Shown here: positions 31,784 through 42,395 of the stretch, in pieces | Position numbering within the stretch: position 1 is the stretch's first letter | Layout: each line of letters opens with the position of its first letter | Assembly: GCA_022414725.1 (NCBI GenBank) | Contig: CM039466.1 | Location: forward strand, 19,847,970 to 19,911,969 | Source: Microglena sp. YARC | Lineage: Eukaryota > Chlorophyta > Chlorophyceae > Chlamydomonadales > Chlamydomonadaceae | Direction of reading: 5' to 3' | Length of the DNA stretch: 64,000 bases | Notes under the pieces: generated by a model | What the model was told of the DNA's origin: nothing | Database searches by the model: none | What the model saw: only the letters and a program-made list of their open reading frames with translations | Translations under genes and position numbers: made by a program

Positions 31784-33067
31784 TTAAGTGCCTGACTTGC
31801 TGGGGAAACCATCAAGGTCAAGCTGGAGACAGATCTGGGCAAAGAACTCATCAAACGATTTGGGGGCCAGACTGGGGGAAGCAAGGATGTTGATAAAGGT
31901 GAAGTCCATGGGACTCCAGTTCATGCTAAGATGGTTGACACACAGCACTTTTCCTCCTGGATGGGCACAGCTCCTGGGGTCCATGATCATCTTTGGTCGA
32001 AATGATAGTGCATAAGCATGTGCACTGGTCATGGCAGCCTGAAGGCAAATGGCCCACTGCAGAGTAGGTCTGGCTGTGGTGGAGACAGTAGGGTAGGCTT
32101 GCACCATTTGCTGGAGCCTGCCATTGTGCTTGATGATGGGGCCATAGGCATCAGATGGCACCTTGTGCATTGACCTGTGTGGGAACTGTTCCTTTTCAGA
32201 AGTCAGCAGGGTTGGGAACCTGCTGGTGAAAGCTGTGATGAGTTGGGGAAGTGGAGGCCTGGGCTTGATGTTGAAAGCTGGTGAAGCAGGCCTGCTGTTC
32301 AGGTGGTGTAGGGTGCATCCAAATCTTGTGAGGTTAATAAGCCTGGAGTTGTTGGAGAAGTGGATGTGGTTGACATTCTGATTGACTTCTCCCAGTGGTA
32401 GTCCAATGTCTGGTGACCTGTTGTCTAGTATCCACTGGTCCCAGGTAGTTGCTGTGTCCAGATCAGATGGCTTGAGTGGTCCGTCCCCATCTATTGGGCC
32501 ATCATATTCTTCATAGTTGGTCCTGATCTGGTCACTGAGGAGTTCCATCTCTGCTCTGGCTTGTTGTAGGTTTAGGGTGTCCAGATGTTGTGGAAAAGAT
32601 GGAGGGGTATCTGAAGGGTCATCCATTCCCAATCCAGGGTCATCCTGCTGTTTGTAGGCCTCCTGAGGGATGAGCTCTGGCATGTCATCACTGTCAGTAT
32701 CACTGTCAGATTCTTCAAAGTTATCTGCAGTGGGGGGTGTATGGTACTGGCAGAAAGGAGGGGGATGGTCCTGGAGGTCTTGGTCTGCCTCCACATGAGT
32801 GGGTGGGTACTGCCCTATCTATATCTCAAGGTCAGTGTGGGGTGCAGATGGTGCAGAAGTAGAGGGGGGATCCTGGAGGTCTTGATCTGCCTCCACATGA
32901 GTGGGTGGGTACTGCCCTATCTCAAGGTTAGTGTGGGGTGCAGATGGTGCAGAAGTAGAGGGGGGATCCTGGAGGTCTTGATCAGCTCTACTGGGGGAAG
33001 TCTCATGAGTGGGTGGGTACTGCCCTGTCTCAGAGCCAGTGTGAGTTGATGGAGTCTTGGTAACCAT
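31784..33067 (-). CDS. Element C X domain (unknown function)
   Basis: The frame runs from 33067 to the stop at 31784 with one in-frame TAG near 32820. The N-terminal part is a Pro/Ser/acidic repeat (three copies of EADQDLQDPPSTSAPSAPHT with GQYPPTH), then acidic SDTDSDDMPELIP. The C-terminal ~200 residues are conserved in element D. Shared words: RPTLQWAICLQAAM (D: RPTIQWAICLQAAM), PGGKVLCVNHLSMNWSPM, DFTFINIL, and near the end LDLDGFPSKSGT (D: LDLDGYPASGT). It is not RT, integrase or RNase H, and I do not recognise a known family. Trp, Cys and His conservation suggests a folded domain. Conservation between copies whose other regions have diverged suggests it was once under selection. Confidence 0.75.
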
Positions 33068-33990
33068 ACATCATGATGTAGGCAATGGGAGGGCCCACAG
33101 AGAGATTACTGTTAGTGACTGGGGAAGTTTGGGTGAGGTAGAGTCCATGCCTTTTGGGGCATGAGAGGAGCAGTTCCGTACCAGATGGTCTTGGAATGAA
33201 GAGGATGGCTTGTGTCTTTGACAGGTGTACTTGGAGGTCTGGGCACAGGCTGGTGGCTGCATTAATGCTAATGATGTTGGGCATGTTGCAGTCAGCAAGG
33301 AGTACACCGTTCAGGATGATCAGAGTTCTGCCATGGCCCTGGATCTTGGCCTTCCCTATCTGCTTGCAGAAGATAGGTGGAGAGTCTTGATCTGCCAGTT
33401 GCAGCCTAATAGGCTGTGGAAGGTCCTGAATGTCATGCAGATAGGAGATGTTACTTGTTGCATGAAAGTGTGCTGCAGTATCTATGATCCATTCTGTCTG
33501 CAGTGCTGCCTGGAAAACTTGTCCATCATCTTCTATAGTGCATTCATCATCAGCACTTATTTGTCCAAAGAATGCTGTATCAGCCAGGGGGTCAGGTGGC
33601 AAGGAAAATGAAACACACTTGCCTCTGGTTGGTGTAGCAAATCTCATGGGCTGGAGGTTGTCTTCATCCAGTGCCAGGGACAGGAAGATGTGCTCTTCAC
33701 CCTCATTGTCAGAGTTGGAGGTTGAGGTGGACTGATCACCATCAGCAACATGGGCATGGCGTCCCTTGCGTTGGTATCTCCTGGGGCGTTGCCTCTTGTC
33801 ACTGGTCTTCTTGGGAGTCTTCTTGTCGTCAGATTCCTTTTCATCTCCTGATCTCTGCTTGGGAGGTGTCTTAGCTCCGTGGTCAGCTTCATCTGAGTCA
33901 GCTGGCTTGAAGGCCAGGTCAATGTCCTCACTGATGCAATCTCTGGAGCTATGGCCTATTCCTCCACAGTTCCAGCAGGTCATCTTCTTG
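33030..33990 (-). CDS. Element C Gag C-terminus (CCHC) and protease-like segment
   Basis: Begins after the element D insertion with MTCWNCGGIGHSSRDC, a canonical C-x2-C-x4-H-x4-C knuckle, then a long charged Lys/Arg/Asp linker. Next comes EWIIDTAAHFHATSNISYLH, matching the copia protease start (W-I-x-D-S/T-G/A-A-x-x-H). It continues through ILNGVLLADCNMPNIISINA and SCPKRHGLYLTQ, which align with element D and with the end of the copia protease region. The catalytic triplet is DTA rather than DSG/DTG. A shift near 33065 separates it from X; in D the two parts lie in one frame. Confidence 0.8.
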
Positions 33991-33996
33991 TGTTAT

Positions 33997-34180
33997 ATTC
34001 GGTACGGAATGTAACATAACGTATATCCCAAGGGCGTTACCCAAAGGTTCCCACGCGGGGATATAACCTAGTACTGACCAAGTTTCCGTGTTCACTACGC
34101 TCGGCCACAGTCCACCCCGCCCAAGACATCGTTAGCTCACCGGGGCTCGAACCTGCCCCGATTGCCACCCTTGGGAAATA
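33997..34180 (-). mobile_element. tRNA-derived SINE in element D left LTR (1)
   Basis: Inserted six bases into the LTR, duplicating TGTTAT (33991-33996 and 34181-34186). On the minus strand it reads CCCAAGGGTGGCAAT then GGTTCGAGCCCC (B-box). 48367-48440 has the same head. Confidence 0.68.
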
Positions 34181-34274
34181 TGTTATTGTTCGTCGAGTCG
34201 GACACTGAGTTAGCAAGCGTTGTCTATTGGCTGCAGGACTCGTCTTCGCTGCCGCCGGGCCATAGGCTAGCTAT

Positions 34275-34442
34275 TTTTGCCCAGTCTGGAGGGCGGTATG
34301 GTCCAGGCTCCGTTGGTACAGGTTACGCCAATCGGGAGATGTTCGAGTCCCACTGCCGGAAGACAGTGGGTTCGGAGTCCGTTCCTTCGGGGGCGGTGGT
34401 GTTTCCACTGCCAGGATAAGTGCCCATTGTAATCTTCTTCTT
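34275..34442 (+). mobile_element. tRNA-derived SINE in element D left LTR (2)
   Basis: Flanked by GCTAT (34270-34274 and 34443-34447); the uninterrupted target is visible in the right LTR (GGCTAGCTATGGCC). It contains a B-box-like GTTCGAGTCCC and ends in a TCTTCTTCTT-rich tail. Confidence 0.72.
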
Positions 34443-34569
34443 GCTATGGCCCGCACGTGTCTTCGGAACCTTCCTGAAGACTTCCTTTTCTATATAGCCG
34501 CACGAGTTGCGATGATAAGCTATCTGCTCTTCAGTCTTCACTGTGTAACAACTCTATCGATTGAAAGGT

Positions 34570-35187
34570 TATCGGCCCGACCGCTACCCGCAGACAGCGC
34601 CCCTGCACCCGTGCCAAGTGGATCTTCAGCCCTGCACAAGGTGACAGTTTTCCCTCAGACTAGCTCGACGGCTTGAGTACTGCTTTTGGCCCTGGATTGT
34701 CTACGTATTCACGTGAGAAATCTAACCTGCGCTGCCTCGCCTACTGCCCACACAACTCTCCCGTTGTCTCTACCATCCGTCACAGACGAAACGTAGACGC
34801 AGTCCAGGAGTCTGAGTAGATCTTCGACGTGAGTTGAACACTCATCAGATCACACACAGCGTTGCGCAATCCCATAAAGATTGCTTGTGCCACGGAGAAT
34901 CAACCCTGCACACCCTCGAAGACCCCCCCCCCCCCCCCCCCCCCCCCTCCCCTCCTACCCTCTAATTCCGTCACCCATTCCCTACTTCCTGCTACTATCT
35001 CCACTATTACAGACCAACAAGACCCATTTGGTTCCCCATTTGTTGTCAACACTACCTCACCTCTCCCTCCGAACCGCACACCCAAGACTGAAGCCCGACA
35101 AGCTTCACACCCGGATTACCCACAGGCCGGTTTATTAACCCGGTGTGAAGACCAAGACCCCAAGACCCCAGCGCCGCGACAGACACC
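34570..35187 (+). other. Element D leader with primer binding site and poly(C) tract
   Basis: Begins GGTTATCGGCCCGACC at 34570 (PBS-like, related to element C GGTTATGGGCCC). A run of about 26 C lies at 34923-34948. A 197-aa frame starting at 34862 overlaps gag out of frame and is not supported. Confidence 0.65.
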
Positions 35188-36545
35188 ATGGCGACTCCAG
35201 CCAAGCCCCCTGCACTCATCTTCAACGGCACGCGTGCTGTCCCATGGCACAAGTTTGGACCCTTCCTCATCCGTCACCTCAGGTCCCACCCTGGGTGCAT
35301 CTCCGTTGCCATTGAGGCAGCGAAGGCCGTTGCCCCCGCCGATGAGCCAGCAGATGCCGACGGATACCCGCTGGAGGAGTCTCATTATCCGAATGTGGAC
35401 AATGCTAATCCAACTATTGCGGCTCGTGCTGTTCCCTACCCAATCAACATGGTAAAGAACGCTGTTGCCCTGATTGAGATCCTCAAGCATTGCTCTGAAC
35501 CCATCCAACAGGCCGTCCTAGCTAACAGTAACGTCGCTGCTAAAGCCTACAGGTTCCTCAAGACCTCATATGGAGAAAGGAAATCTGACCTGGAGACAGG
35601 GGCAGTGAGATCCATGTATAACCTCAGCATGACAGCCACTGAGCCACTACAAACATACCTCTCTCGCAGTTATGAGCTCTATACCTTGCTTCCCCAAGTG
35701 AATGGGGTCAGCAACACCTCCATCCCTGCATTCCTCAGCATAATTGTCCAAGGACTTGCACCTCGTCCAGAATACAATGGATTCAGGATCTCCTTTCACA
35801 ATTGTGTATGCCCTGATTTTGCCTTTTTCCAGACCCAGATCATCAGGTACCAAGTGTCTAACCAAATCTCTGACTCCAGCATCTCCCCAGAAGAGACTGA
35901 GCACATGGCAGCTGCTGCCTTCCAAGGCCGCCCAAGGAAGGACCGTCTCCCATCTACCCAAATGACATGCTGGAACTGCAATGGCTATGGGCACAACTCA
36001 ATCACTTGCCCTAGTCCCACCACAGAGCTGAAGTACAGGCCCCCACCGTTCTCATCCACATCTGCACGTCGAGGATCCTCATCACCCCCCAAGGATGCAG
36101 CCAAGAGGTCCTCCAGCAAGTCCAAGTCACCTAGGAGAGACAGCAGAGCATCTGCCAGAGACCCCAGAGGACGCCGTGACAGACGTGGGCATGCCCATGT
36201 TGCAGATGATGACTGTTCCACCTCCCAGTCCACCACAGACAATGAGGATGAGCACAACTTCATGGCCTTAACTTCTGATGACCCACAGCCCCTCAATTTT
36301 GCTGACTCAAGAGGCAAGTCCACACCCCTGTCTGACCCACATGCTCCCATGGATGACACTGCTTTCTCTGGACCCAGACATGATCCTGATGCTTGCCATA
36401 TTAAGAGAGATGAGTCTATGCCAGACCTAGTTTCCAGTGATGGCACTTCTGATGATGATGATGATGATAAGGGTGCTCATGCCCAGCTCCAGACAGCCCT
36501 CCTGACAGAGTGGATTTTAGACTGTGCAGCCCACTCCCACTGTGT
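35188..36545 (+). CDS. Element D Gag with CCHC knuckle and start of protease-like domain
   Basis: Starts MATPAKPPALIFNGTRAV. Residues about 1-240 form a copia-type Gag (EPLQTYLSRSYELYTLLPQV; matching words in element C are ESLQTYLSRAADMYSQIP). The zinc knuckle CWNCNGYGHNSITC is at residues 261-274, followed by an Arg/Ser/Lys-rich RNA-binding-like stretch (SSSKSKSPRRDSRASARDPR) and an acidic linker. At about residue 440 TEWILDCAAHSH begins the protease-like motif (D-C-A where C has D-T-A). The frame then enters a foreign insertion and stops at 36555. Confidence 0.85.
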
Positions 36546-37655
36546 AGCAGGATAGGCTTGCTACAGTGGTTACAGGTCAGGTATACGCCGAGAGCACTCG
36601 TCGTACTACCTGTCCGTAACCATGCCAAGTAGTAGGTACCGCCCGCGGGCCGTAACCGCCTGGAACCGGTATCTTACCCGGTCTCGGTAACAGCTGCCTG
36701 CGATACCTACAACCTAGCCCTAGGGCTAGCAGTTACATACAGAATGTCTCGCCCGCCCGTACGTGCGCGACACTACTATAAATCAGCCTCGCAGGTCGAG
36801 GAAGCTAATCTAATCCAGAGTTCTTACTCGGTGTCTTTAGGCGCCCCCAAGTCTTATATTACATCCGTATTCACGCTACGTAACTACCACTGCCATTTAA
36901 CATAGTTCCGCTTCACTGGTTTCGCGAGGAACTGGTCCGTACTATCATACAATGACATCTCCCTACATCTCGCCCAGGCTGAGGCCTGCTGAAGGCTCTC
37001 CCCGGACACATGCTCGCCAGGGCGACAGTCCTGCCAAGCAGTTGGCCAATGCGCGCAAGCGAGCCAAACTGCAGGAGCTGAAGGAGTCTGCTCGACTCTT
37101 AGAAGCCGAAGTCACCGATAACCTCCTCAGCCCCATTGATGGGATACATGAGTTGCAGATGGAGCTCTTGGAGGACCGAATCGGTCAGCACATGGAGGAT
37201 CTCGGACAGAGGTTAGATGGTAAGAACATCGAGAATCCCCTTACTTTGCCCCATGTTCGCAAAGAAAAAGTGAGCAAGGCTCACCTAGCCGGCAAGAACG
37301 CCGTAGACAGGAAAACAATCTCAGACAAGAACGTCGGGATTAAGCAGACCGGCAAGCAGGCCGAGAGAAAGAAGATCCCAGACAAGAACGTCGGGATCGA
37401 GAAAAAAACAGTTGAACCCGTCGTGACTCGAACGAGCACAGAGACGCGGGTAGCGAAGATTGTTCAAGATGAGCTCAGAAGGCTTCTTAAGCGCAAATGG
37501 GGCAATCGCAAACAGAATCTTGTTTCGAAAGCGAAAGCAACCAGTCAGGTGCAAGAAGTCCGTAGCTCAGAGCTTAGGCAGACAGGGCCAGAGCTCGAAG
37601 CGCAAGTAGCGCTCACAGCACCGGAAACTCCGGCAGATGGGGAAGAAGGAACGAA
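36546..37655 (+). mobile_element. 1.1-kb insertion in element D: 5' end of another element
   Basis: Interrupts the protease-like domain after residue ~447. It begins TGTAGCAGGATAGGC, has LTR- or leader-like noncoding sequence to 36951, then ATG and a coding start with a charged, helix-rich region (KQLANARKRAKLQELKESAR; ISDKNVGIKQTGKQAERKK, partly repeated as IPDKNVGIEKK). The right edge near 37655 joins directly to GLPQPISLHLADLG of element D. About 11 residues of D are missing at the junction and no matching 3' end of the insert is seen, so the insert is truncated or the junction is a deletion. Confidence 0.6.
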
Positions 37656-38250
37656 AGGTCTCCCCCAGCCTATTAGCCTCCACCTGGCAGACCTTGGAGC
37701 ATCACCACTGCTCTGCCTCCAGAAGGGAAAAGCCAACATCAGGGGTCACCTTGGATCTCTGATCACACTCAACGATGTGCTCATTGCTCCACCCTTGACT
37801 GTGGTCAACATAATCAGTCTGCATGCAGCACACAAACTTTGCCCCAACCTCCAACTCCATGCATCCAGTGTTGCTGCTACCCTCTCCCTCCCCACTGCCA
37901 AGGGCTCCAAGACTATTCTCTTATGCCCTAAACGGCATGGACTCTACATCACTAGCACCTCTAAGATCCCTCCCTCTTCCCCATACCCCTGTAATCCCCT
38001 TCCTTCTGTCATCATGATGGTCACCCAACAAGACCTCAAGAACATCTGCTACAATGATGCTGCTGCTGCCAGTTGCACCATTCCCCATGACACTGCCAGC
38101 AGCTCTAGCAGCCTACCAGACCTGGTTCCAGCAATTGGTGAGGATGACATGCCTGACCTTGTTCAACCCATCGTTCCCTCCATGATCCAGTCAGACAATG
38201 GGGGGGAATTCTCACCACACCAACATGACCTGCTGGAAGATGACTTGTAA
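36952..38250 (+). CDS. Chimeric ORF: insert coiled-coil N-terminus fused to element D protease C-terminus
   Basis: A continuous 432-codon frame. Residues 1 to about 230 come from the insertion (basic, Lys/Glu-rich, coiled-coil-like). From about residue 235 it is element D: PISLHLADLGASPLLCLQKG, TLNDVLIAPPLTVVNIISLH, LCPKRHGLYITS, matching element C. It ends with acidic linkers and QSDNGGEFSPHQHDLLEDDL then TAA. Beyond the TAA the same frame continues into X. The fusion is open by chance or recent; no start or expression evidence exists. Confidence 0.6.
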   Translation: MTSPYISPRLRPAEGSPRTHARQGDSPAKQLANARKRAKLQELKESARLLEAEVTDNLLSPIDGIHELQMELLEDRIGQHMEDLGQRLDGKNIENPLTLPHVRKEKVSKAHLAGKNAVDRKTISDKNVGIKQTGKQAERKKIPDKNVGIEKKTVEPVVTRTSTETRVAKIVQDELRRLLKRKWGNRKQNLVSKAKATSQVQEVRSSELRQTGPELEAQVALTAPETPADGEEGTKGLPQPISLHLADLGASPLLCLQKGKANIRGHLGSLITLNDVLIAPPLTVVNIISLHAAHKLCPNLQLHASSVAATLSLPTAKGSKTILLCPKRHGLYITSTSKIPPSSPYPCNPLPSVIMMVTQQDLKNICYNDAAAASCTIPHDTASSSSSLPDLVPAIGEDDMPDLVQPIVPSMIQSDNGGEFSPHQHDLLEDDL

Positions 38251-39134
38251 ACCACATCATCCCATGACTTCATCCCAGACACTGATTACTCCACAGCCCC
38301 TAGACAGCAGATCCCCACTGTTCCCCATGATGAGCTGTGTAACTTGACAGAAGCACAAGCCAGAAGAGAGATGGACCTCCTGCTGGACCAAGCCAGAACC
38401 AGCTATGAGAGTCCTTATCCTATTGATGGACAGGGGTCCTGCCATGCACCCAACAGGAGCTCTCCCAAGCCCTTAGATTTGACCAATGGATTCTCTCAGC
38501 TACTTCTCTCTCCCCTGACCAGCCCCTAGCCCATGTCAACATGAACACCCACCCAGTCCATTTCCTGAACAACTCTGGCCTCTCCAGGACCAAGTTTGGA
38601 ACCCTGCTGAATACCCTCAACAATTCCCCTTCCTCCCTTAGAGCCTTCAGCATCAGACCTAGACAGCCTGTCCCCATCCTCATTGCCCAGCTAGCCACCA
38701 AGTTCCCTGCCCTTCTAGCTGCTGAAATGTTCAAGTTCCCCAGCAGACAGATGCACAACAGTCACTTCTCAGTCTGTGGACCCCTCCTCAAGCATGTCAA
38801 CAGATTGCAACACATGGTCCACATATACCCCACTGTCTCCACAGCTGACAGGCCCACCATTCAGTGGGCCATATGCCTACAAGCAGCTATGGTCCAAGCA
38901 CATGCAAGGGTACTGGTTTCCTGGCCCAAGATGCTCATGCACCCCATCAGCTGTGTGAATCCTGGGGGCAGAGTAATGTGTGTCAACAACCTCAGCATGC
39001 ACTGGAGCCCTATGGATTTCACATTCATCAACATGCTGGACACCCCAAAAATGTCTAGAAAATCTATCTCCACCCTCCTGGAGAAACTCCACACCCAACT
39101 GGACCTTGATGGATACCCAGCATCTGGTACCTAA
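38251..39134 (+). CDS. Element D X domain (unknown function, disrupted)
   Basis: Homolog of element C X. 38251-38529 continues the upstream frame after TAA (LTEAQARREMDLLLDQARTS against C LQQARAEMELLSDQIRTN), then a frameshift near 38530 leads to the main part ending at 39134. Conserved words include YPTVSTADRPTIQWAICLQA, CVNNLSMHWSPMDFTFINML and LHTQLDLDGYPASGT. No known catalytic motif recognised. Confidence 0.72.
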
Positions 39135-39819
39135 CTTTATCATATTTGACATTCTTGTTTTAGCCATGAACACTCTAGGATTAATGTGATGCACTGTACT
39201 TCCCCATGTACTGCTGTCTTCTTGTTCTTTAGTATCTCTCTCTTAGCTTCTACACCATGTCTGCAATTCTCTAATTTAGGGTAATCCCAAATTATGGGGG
39301 GAATCATTCCTATCTGACAGACATCCTGGCAGCCCCACTGGCAGCTACCTGGCAGCTTCTCCTGTGCCTTAGCCTGTCTCCTATGCTGCCCTGAATCTTA
39401 AGTATAGTCCATAGCCTCCCATAGTATTAGTAGTCTACTCTGAGTTAATGCTACCTTATAGATGACTTTGGAAGTACCTCAGCATATCTCTCCATCTGGA
39501 TTGATTACATGAGCCAGCGGGGGACGTCTACCTTAAAGAAGTTGCTTACAGCCAGTCAGTCTTTTATACTCCTAGGTCCTCTCATGCTTTCCCCTGCAGC
39601 CTTCCTGGCCCCTAGCAGACATTGACCTAAAGATCCCTGCCCTCTATGTGCCGTACCCCCTTGGATCCTGCCCCAAATAATTTATTATTTACAGCTCCTC
39701 TTGCCAGCCGTTAGCATATCTAAATAGCCATGTCAGCCTTTATACTCCTGTATTTTCTTTATGCCCCTCAGCTAATTCCAGGGATTCTTGTACCCAAGAT
39801 TACCTTGAATTGGGGGGGA
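39135..39819 (+). other. Element D 3' untranslated region and polypurine tract
   Basis: About 685 bp without a supported ORF. The polypurine tract GAATTGGGGGGGA (39808-39819) abuts the LTR and is the same as in element C. Confidence 0.75.
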
Positions 39820-40039
39820 TGTTATTGTTCGTCGAGTCGGACACTGAGTTGGCATAGCGCACGCGTGGTCCTATGGCTCCAGGACCCGGGTTGCCTGCCG
39901 CCGGGCCATAGGCTAGCTATGGCCTGCACGTGTCTTCGGAACCTTCCTGAAGACTTCCTTTTCTATATAGCCGCACGAGTTGCGATGATAAGCTATCTGC
40001 TCTTCAGTCTTCACTGTGTAACAACTCTATCGATTGAAA
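39820..40039 (+). repeat. Element D right LTR
   Basis: 220 bp, TGTTATTGTTCG...CGATTGAAA. Contains CACGTG (in GCACGTGTC) and TATATA at 39964-39969. Followed by TSD TCTTG. Confidence 0.88.
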
Positions 40040-40044
40040 TCTTG

Positions 40045-40635
40045 TAGGAGATACTCCTGTCTCTGAAAGGGAGGTTCCTACTGTTGAATGGTCTCCTGGC
40101 TCTGTATGCTGCAGCAGCCATTTCAGCCTCTTCAGGGGATGGTGCAGGGTCAACTTGTTTCACTAGGCATCAGTTTAAGATGGCACTTTGGAGTGCAGCA
40201 AAGGTGGTGATTGCTGTGGGGTTGAATTGGTTGATATACCCATCATACTCAGGGCGGGAGTTCAGTCCCTTGACAATAAGGTTGAGAAATGTGCTGGTAG
40301 AAACGATGTGGGTACCTTGAATCTTGGGAATTTGGGAATACATATCAGCTGCCCTAGAGAGGTATGTCTGCAGGGATTCAGTGGAAGTCATACGTACTCC
40401 AAGTAGGGCAGTCAAGGTGGTGTGCTCTAGCCTGCTGCCTTCCTCAGAGTATAGGGAGTCCAGAAACCTGAAGGCTCTAGTGGCCATATCTGTGTTAGCA
40501 TGAATGGCCGCCTGGATTGCGTCTGACACATGATCTATGATCATCTTGAAGGCCCTGTTGTTCTTCCAGGTGGAGATCCTGGTGGGGACACCACGAGCCG
40601 GAACAGCTGGATCAGCACCCGCAACAACAGGGTAA
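40045..40635 (-). CDS. Element C gag, middle part
   Basis: Between the E and D insertions. The minus frame from 40635 gives ADPAVPARGVPTRISTWKNN, VSDAIQAAIHANTDMATRAF, TSTESLQTYLSRAADMYSQI and EEAEMAAAAYRARRPFNSRN, aligning throughout with element D Gag. One in-frame TGA follows ..LQSAILN (40170-40172). At 40045 it breaks at the element D target duplication and resumes at 33990 with KKMTCWNC. Confidence 0.82.
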
Positions 40636-40639
40636 GTAA

Positions 40640-40916
40640 TGTCATCAGTGTCAGCGCTAGCTTTCTTATGTCTTTTCTATCGTGTGTCTTCCTCAGGAAT
40701 GACACAGGTCAATGTCTTTTACACCGTCTTGTCACTCGTAGGTGTCAAGAAGGTACCCATGGTTACACGTGGTTCTAGTAAGCCCCGTACCCTAAGTCAT
40801 GTTGGCGGCACGCCTGTCAACCTTAAGTCTCTACCGAGACTCTGTAAATTATTCGCAAAGCTACCAAAGCTTTAGTTTCCTCCCTTCCGTTCGAAGTCCA
40901 GCTTTATAAGCTGACA
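40640..40916 (+). repeat. Element E 5' LTR
   Basis: About 277 bp, starting TGTCATCAGTGTCAGC and ending AGCTGACA, followed by GGTTATCAGCCCATCA at 40917 (PBS). The start is uncertain by a few bases because only one LTR remains. Confidence 0.7.
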
Positions 40917-40961
40917 GGTTATCAGCCCATCAATTGCTGCAAACCACTGTCGTTGGACCAC

Positions 40962-42389
40962 ATGCCGAGCATTCCTCCTCATGCTAATGTCACGAAGCTC
41001 ACGCGTGAAAACGCAGAGGTTTGGATGGTAGAGATGTATTCATTACTCTCTATCTATGGCTGGGAGGTCGTCATAGATCGCGGTCAACTTCAGACTACGA
41101 TGTCTTGGCTGGAAGGAGCTACGGCTAGGTGTGTGGATCAATCCAAGCTACGTCAACGGACTCAACCTGTTCGACACCGACTACCTCCAGGACCGTCTAC
41201 ACCGACTGTCCAACGTCCAGCCCAGACCTATTGGACGCAACAACAAGGCCTGCAGCGCGACGCGGAGGCGGAGTCTACAGCTTCTGCGGGACAAGCTCCG
41301 GGAGGAGGTGGGCAAGGGGGAGGTGGAGCGCGCACCCCAGTGGTGACGCGATCTGCTGGCCCCCAACTCGGTGAGAGTTCCTTAGTGGGCACGCCCTTGC
41401 CTGTTTCTAGTAGCGCTACCAATGCCCTGTCCTCTGGTGAAGATCTAGACCTTCACCAGACCCAGACGCTGAGGTCTTAGCTACCCTAGCATCTCGACAT
41501 GCGCAACACGAACCCTCTATTACAGAATTAGAGGAACTAGTGACAACTTCTAACGACGCAAACTTAGAAGCACTGCGTAGGATTGAAGTTCAGGTCCTTG
41601 CTTTTATGATGCTATGCATCAGCCCTGTGCTGCGGTATCACTTTGCGGCCTACGCCTACGCCCAAGATATCTGGGATGAGGTAGAGGGGTGGGTAGTCAC
41701 CGCAAACGAGTTAAGGGGTCCAACCCTCATGCTAGAAATGAAGCGGCAGAAGATGCGCGCAGGTGACTTTGTTACCACCTACTTTGACGGCATTCGGCAT
41801 CAGGCCAAGCAGCTAATCCAGGCTGGGATCCCGGTCACTGAGCAGCAGTGCACCGAGATTGCGATCGGCTCCTCGTTTCACTGCCTTGCAAGTTCTTTAC
41901 AGCAGCCCTGATCTGTCTGTAGGTTTCTCAGCCACCCAGCTACGGTACGAGCAGGCTGATATTGCCAATCAGCGCCTTGCCCCTGATCACCCGAATTTCC
42001 CCCCGTACTTGCTCGAAAATAAAGCCCATGCTAACCCTCCTCCCCCTGCTTTCCCTGCATTGGCTGCAGCTCCTGCAGAGGGTCGACAAGGTGATCGCCG
42101 CAACCCAGGCTATGGAGGCAAGGCGAAGCGTGGTGGAGGCAACCCTGCGCAGTCCCCTCGTGGACGTGGCGGTGGGGGAAACGGCAATTCCGCAGTCTGC
42201 TCCCAATGTCACGTCCCAGGACATGTGCAGGACACGTGCTGGAAGCTACACCCGAACCTTCGTCCGGCCCGCCCTGGCCAGAATGGCCAACCTGGCAACG
42301 CTCCGCGAGGAAATGCTCCTCGTGGGAACGTCTCCCGAGCGGAGTTCGAGGCTCTCAGCAGCCAGCTCTCCGGCTTACAGTACATGTGA
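40962..42389 (+). CDS. Element E gag, frameshifted, ending in UGA before pol
   Basis: Starts MPSIPPHANVTKLTRENAEV. Frame segments change near 41125, 41460 and 41885. The middle has copia Gag words (IWDEVEGWVVTANELRGPTL; MRAGDFVTTYFDGIRHQAKQ). The C-terminal segment has a basic RGG-like stretch and the knuckle CSQCHVPGHVQDTC (CCHC), then ALSSQLSGLQYM and TGA at 42387-42389. The sequence after TGA is open in the same frame into the protease. Confidence 0.82.
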
Positions 42390-42395
42390 GAAGTA
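42384..42395 (+). promoter_or_regulatory. Candidate stop-codon readthrough site, gag-UGA-pol (element E)
   Basis: Codons ATG-TGA-GAA-GTA lie between the Gag C-terminus and the protease DTAWFIDSAAG in one frame. Element A has TAG-GAG-GTA at the corresponding place. The stop differs but the position and the following Glu-Val are shared. Confidence 0.58.

Larger units (their letters stand above)
33991..34569 (+). repeat. Element D left LTR with two SINE insertions
   Basis: After removing the insertions at 33997-34180 and 34275-34442 it matches the right LTR: TGTTATTGTTCGTCGAGTCG at the start, CACGTGTCTTCGGAACCTTC, a TATATA box (34491-34496) and an end at CTATCGATTGAAA. A stretch of about 50 bp after GGACACTGAGTT differs strongly between the two LTRs. 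Confidence 0.82.
33991..40039 (+). mobile_element. Element D: gag-pro-X LTR retrotransposon nested in element C
   Basis: Flanked by target duplication TCTTG (33986-33990 and 40040-40044). Left LTR 33991-34569 (enlarged by two SINEs), right LTR 39820-40039. Internal order: PBS, leader, gag with CCHC and protease-like start, a 1.1-kb insertion, rest of the protease-like part, X domain, polypurine tract. Same domain set as element C but with different LTRs, so it is a related subfamily. No RT or RNase H. Confidence 0.87.

Noticed and set aside
34862..35455. 197-codon frame with a proline run in the element D leader
   Set aside because: It overlaps the Gag start out of frame, contains the poly(C) tract and has no homolog in element C.
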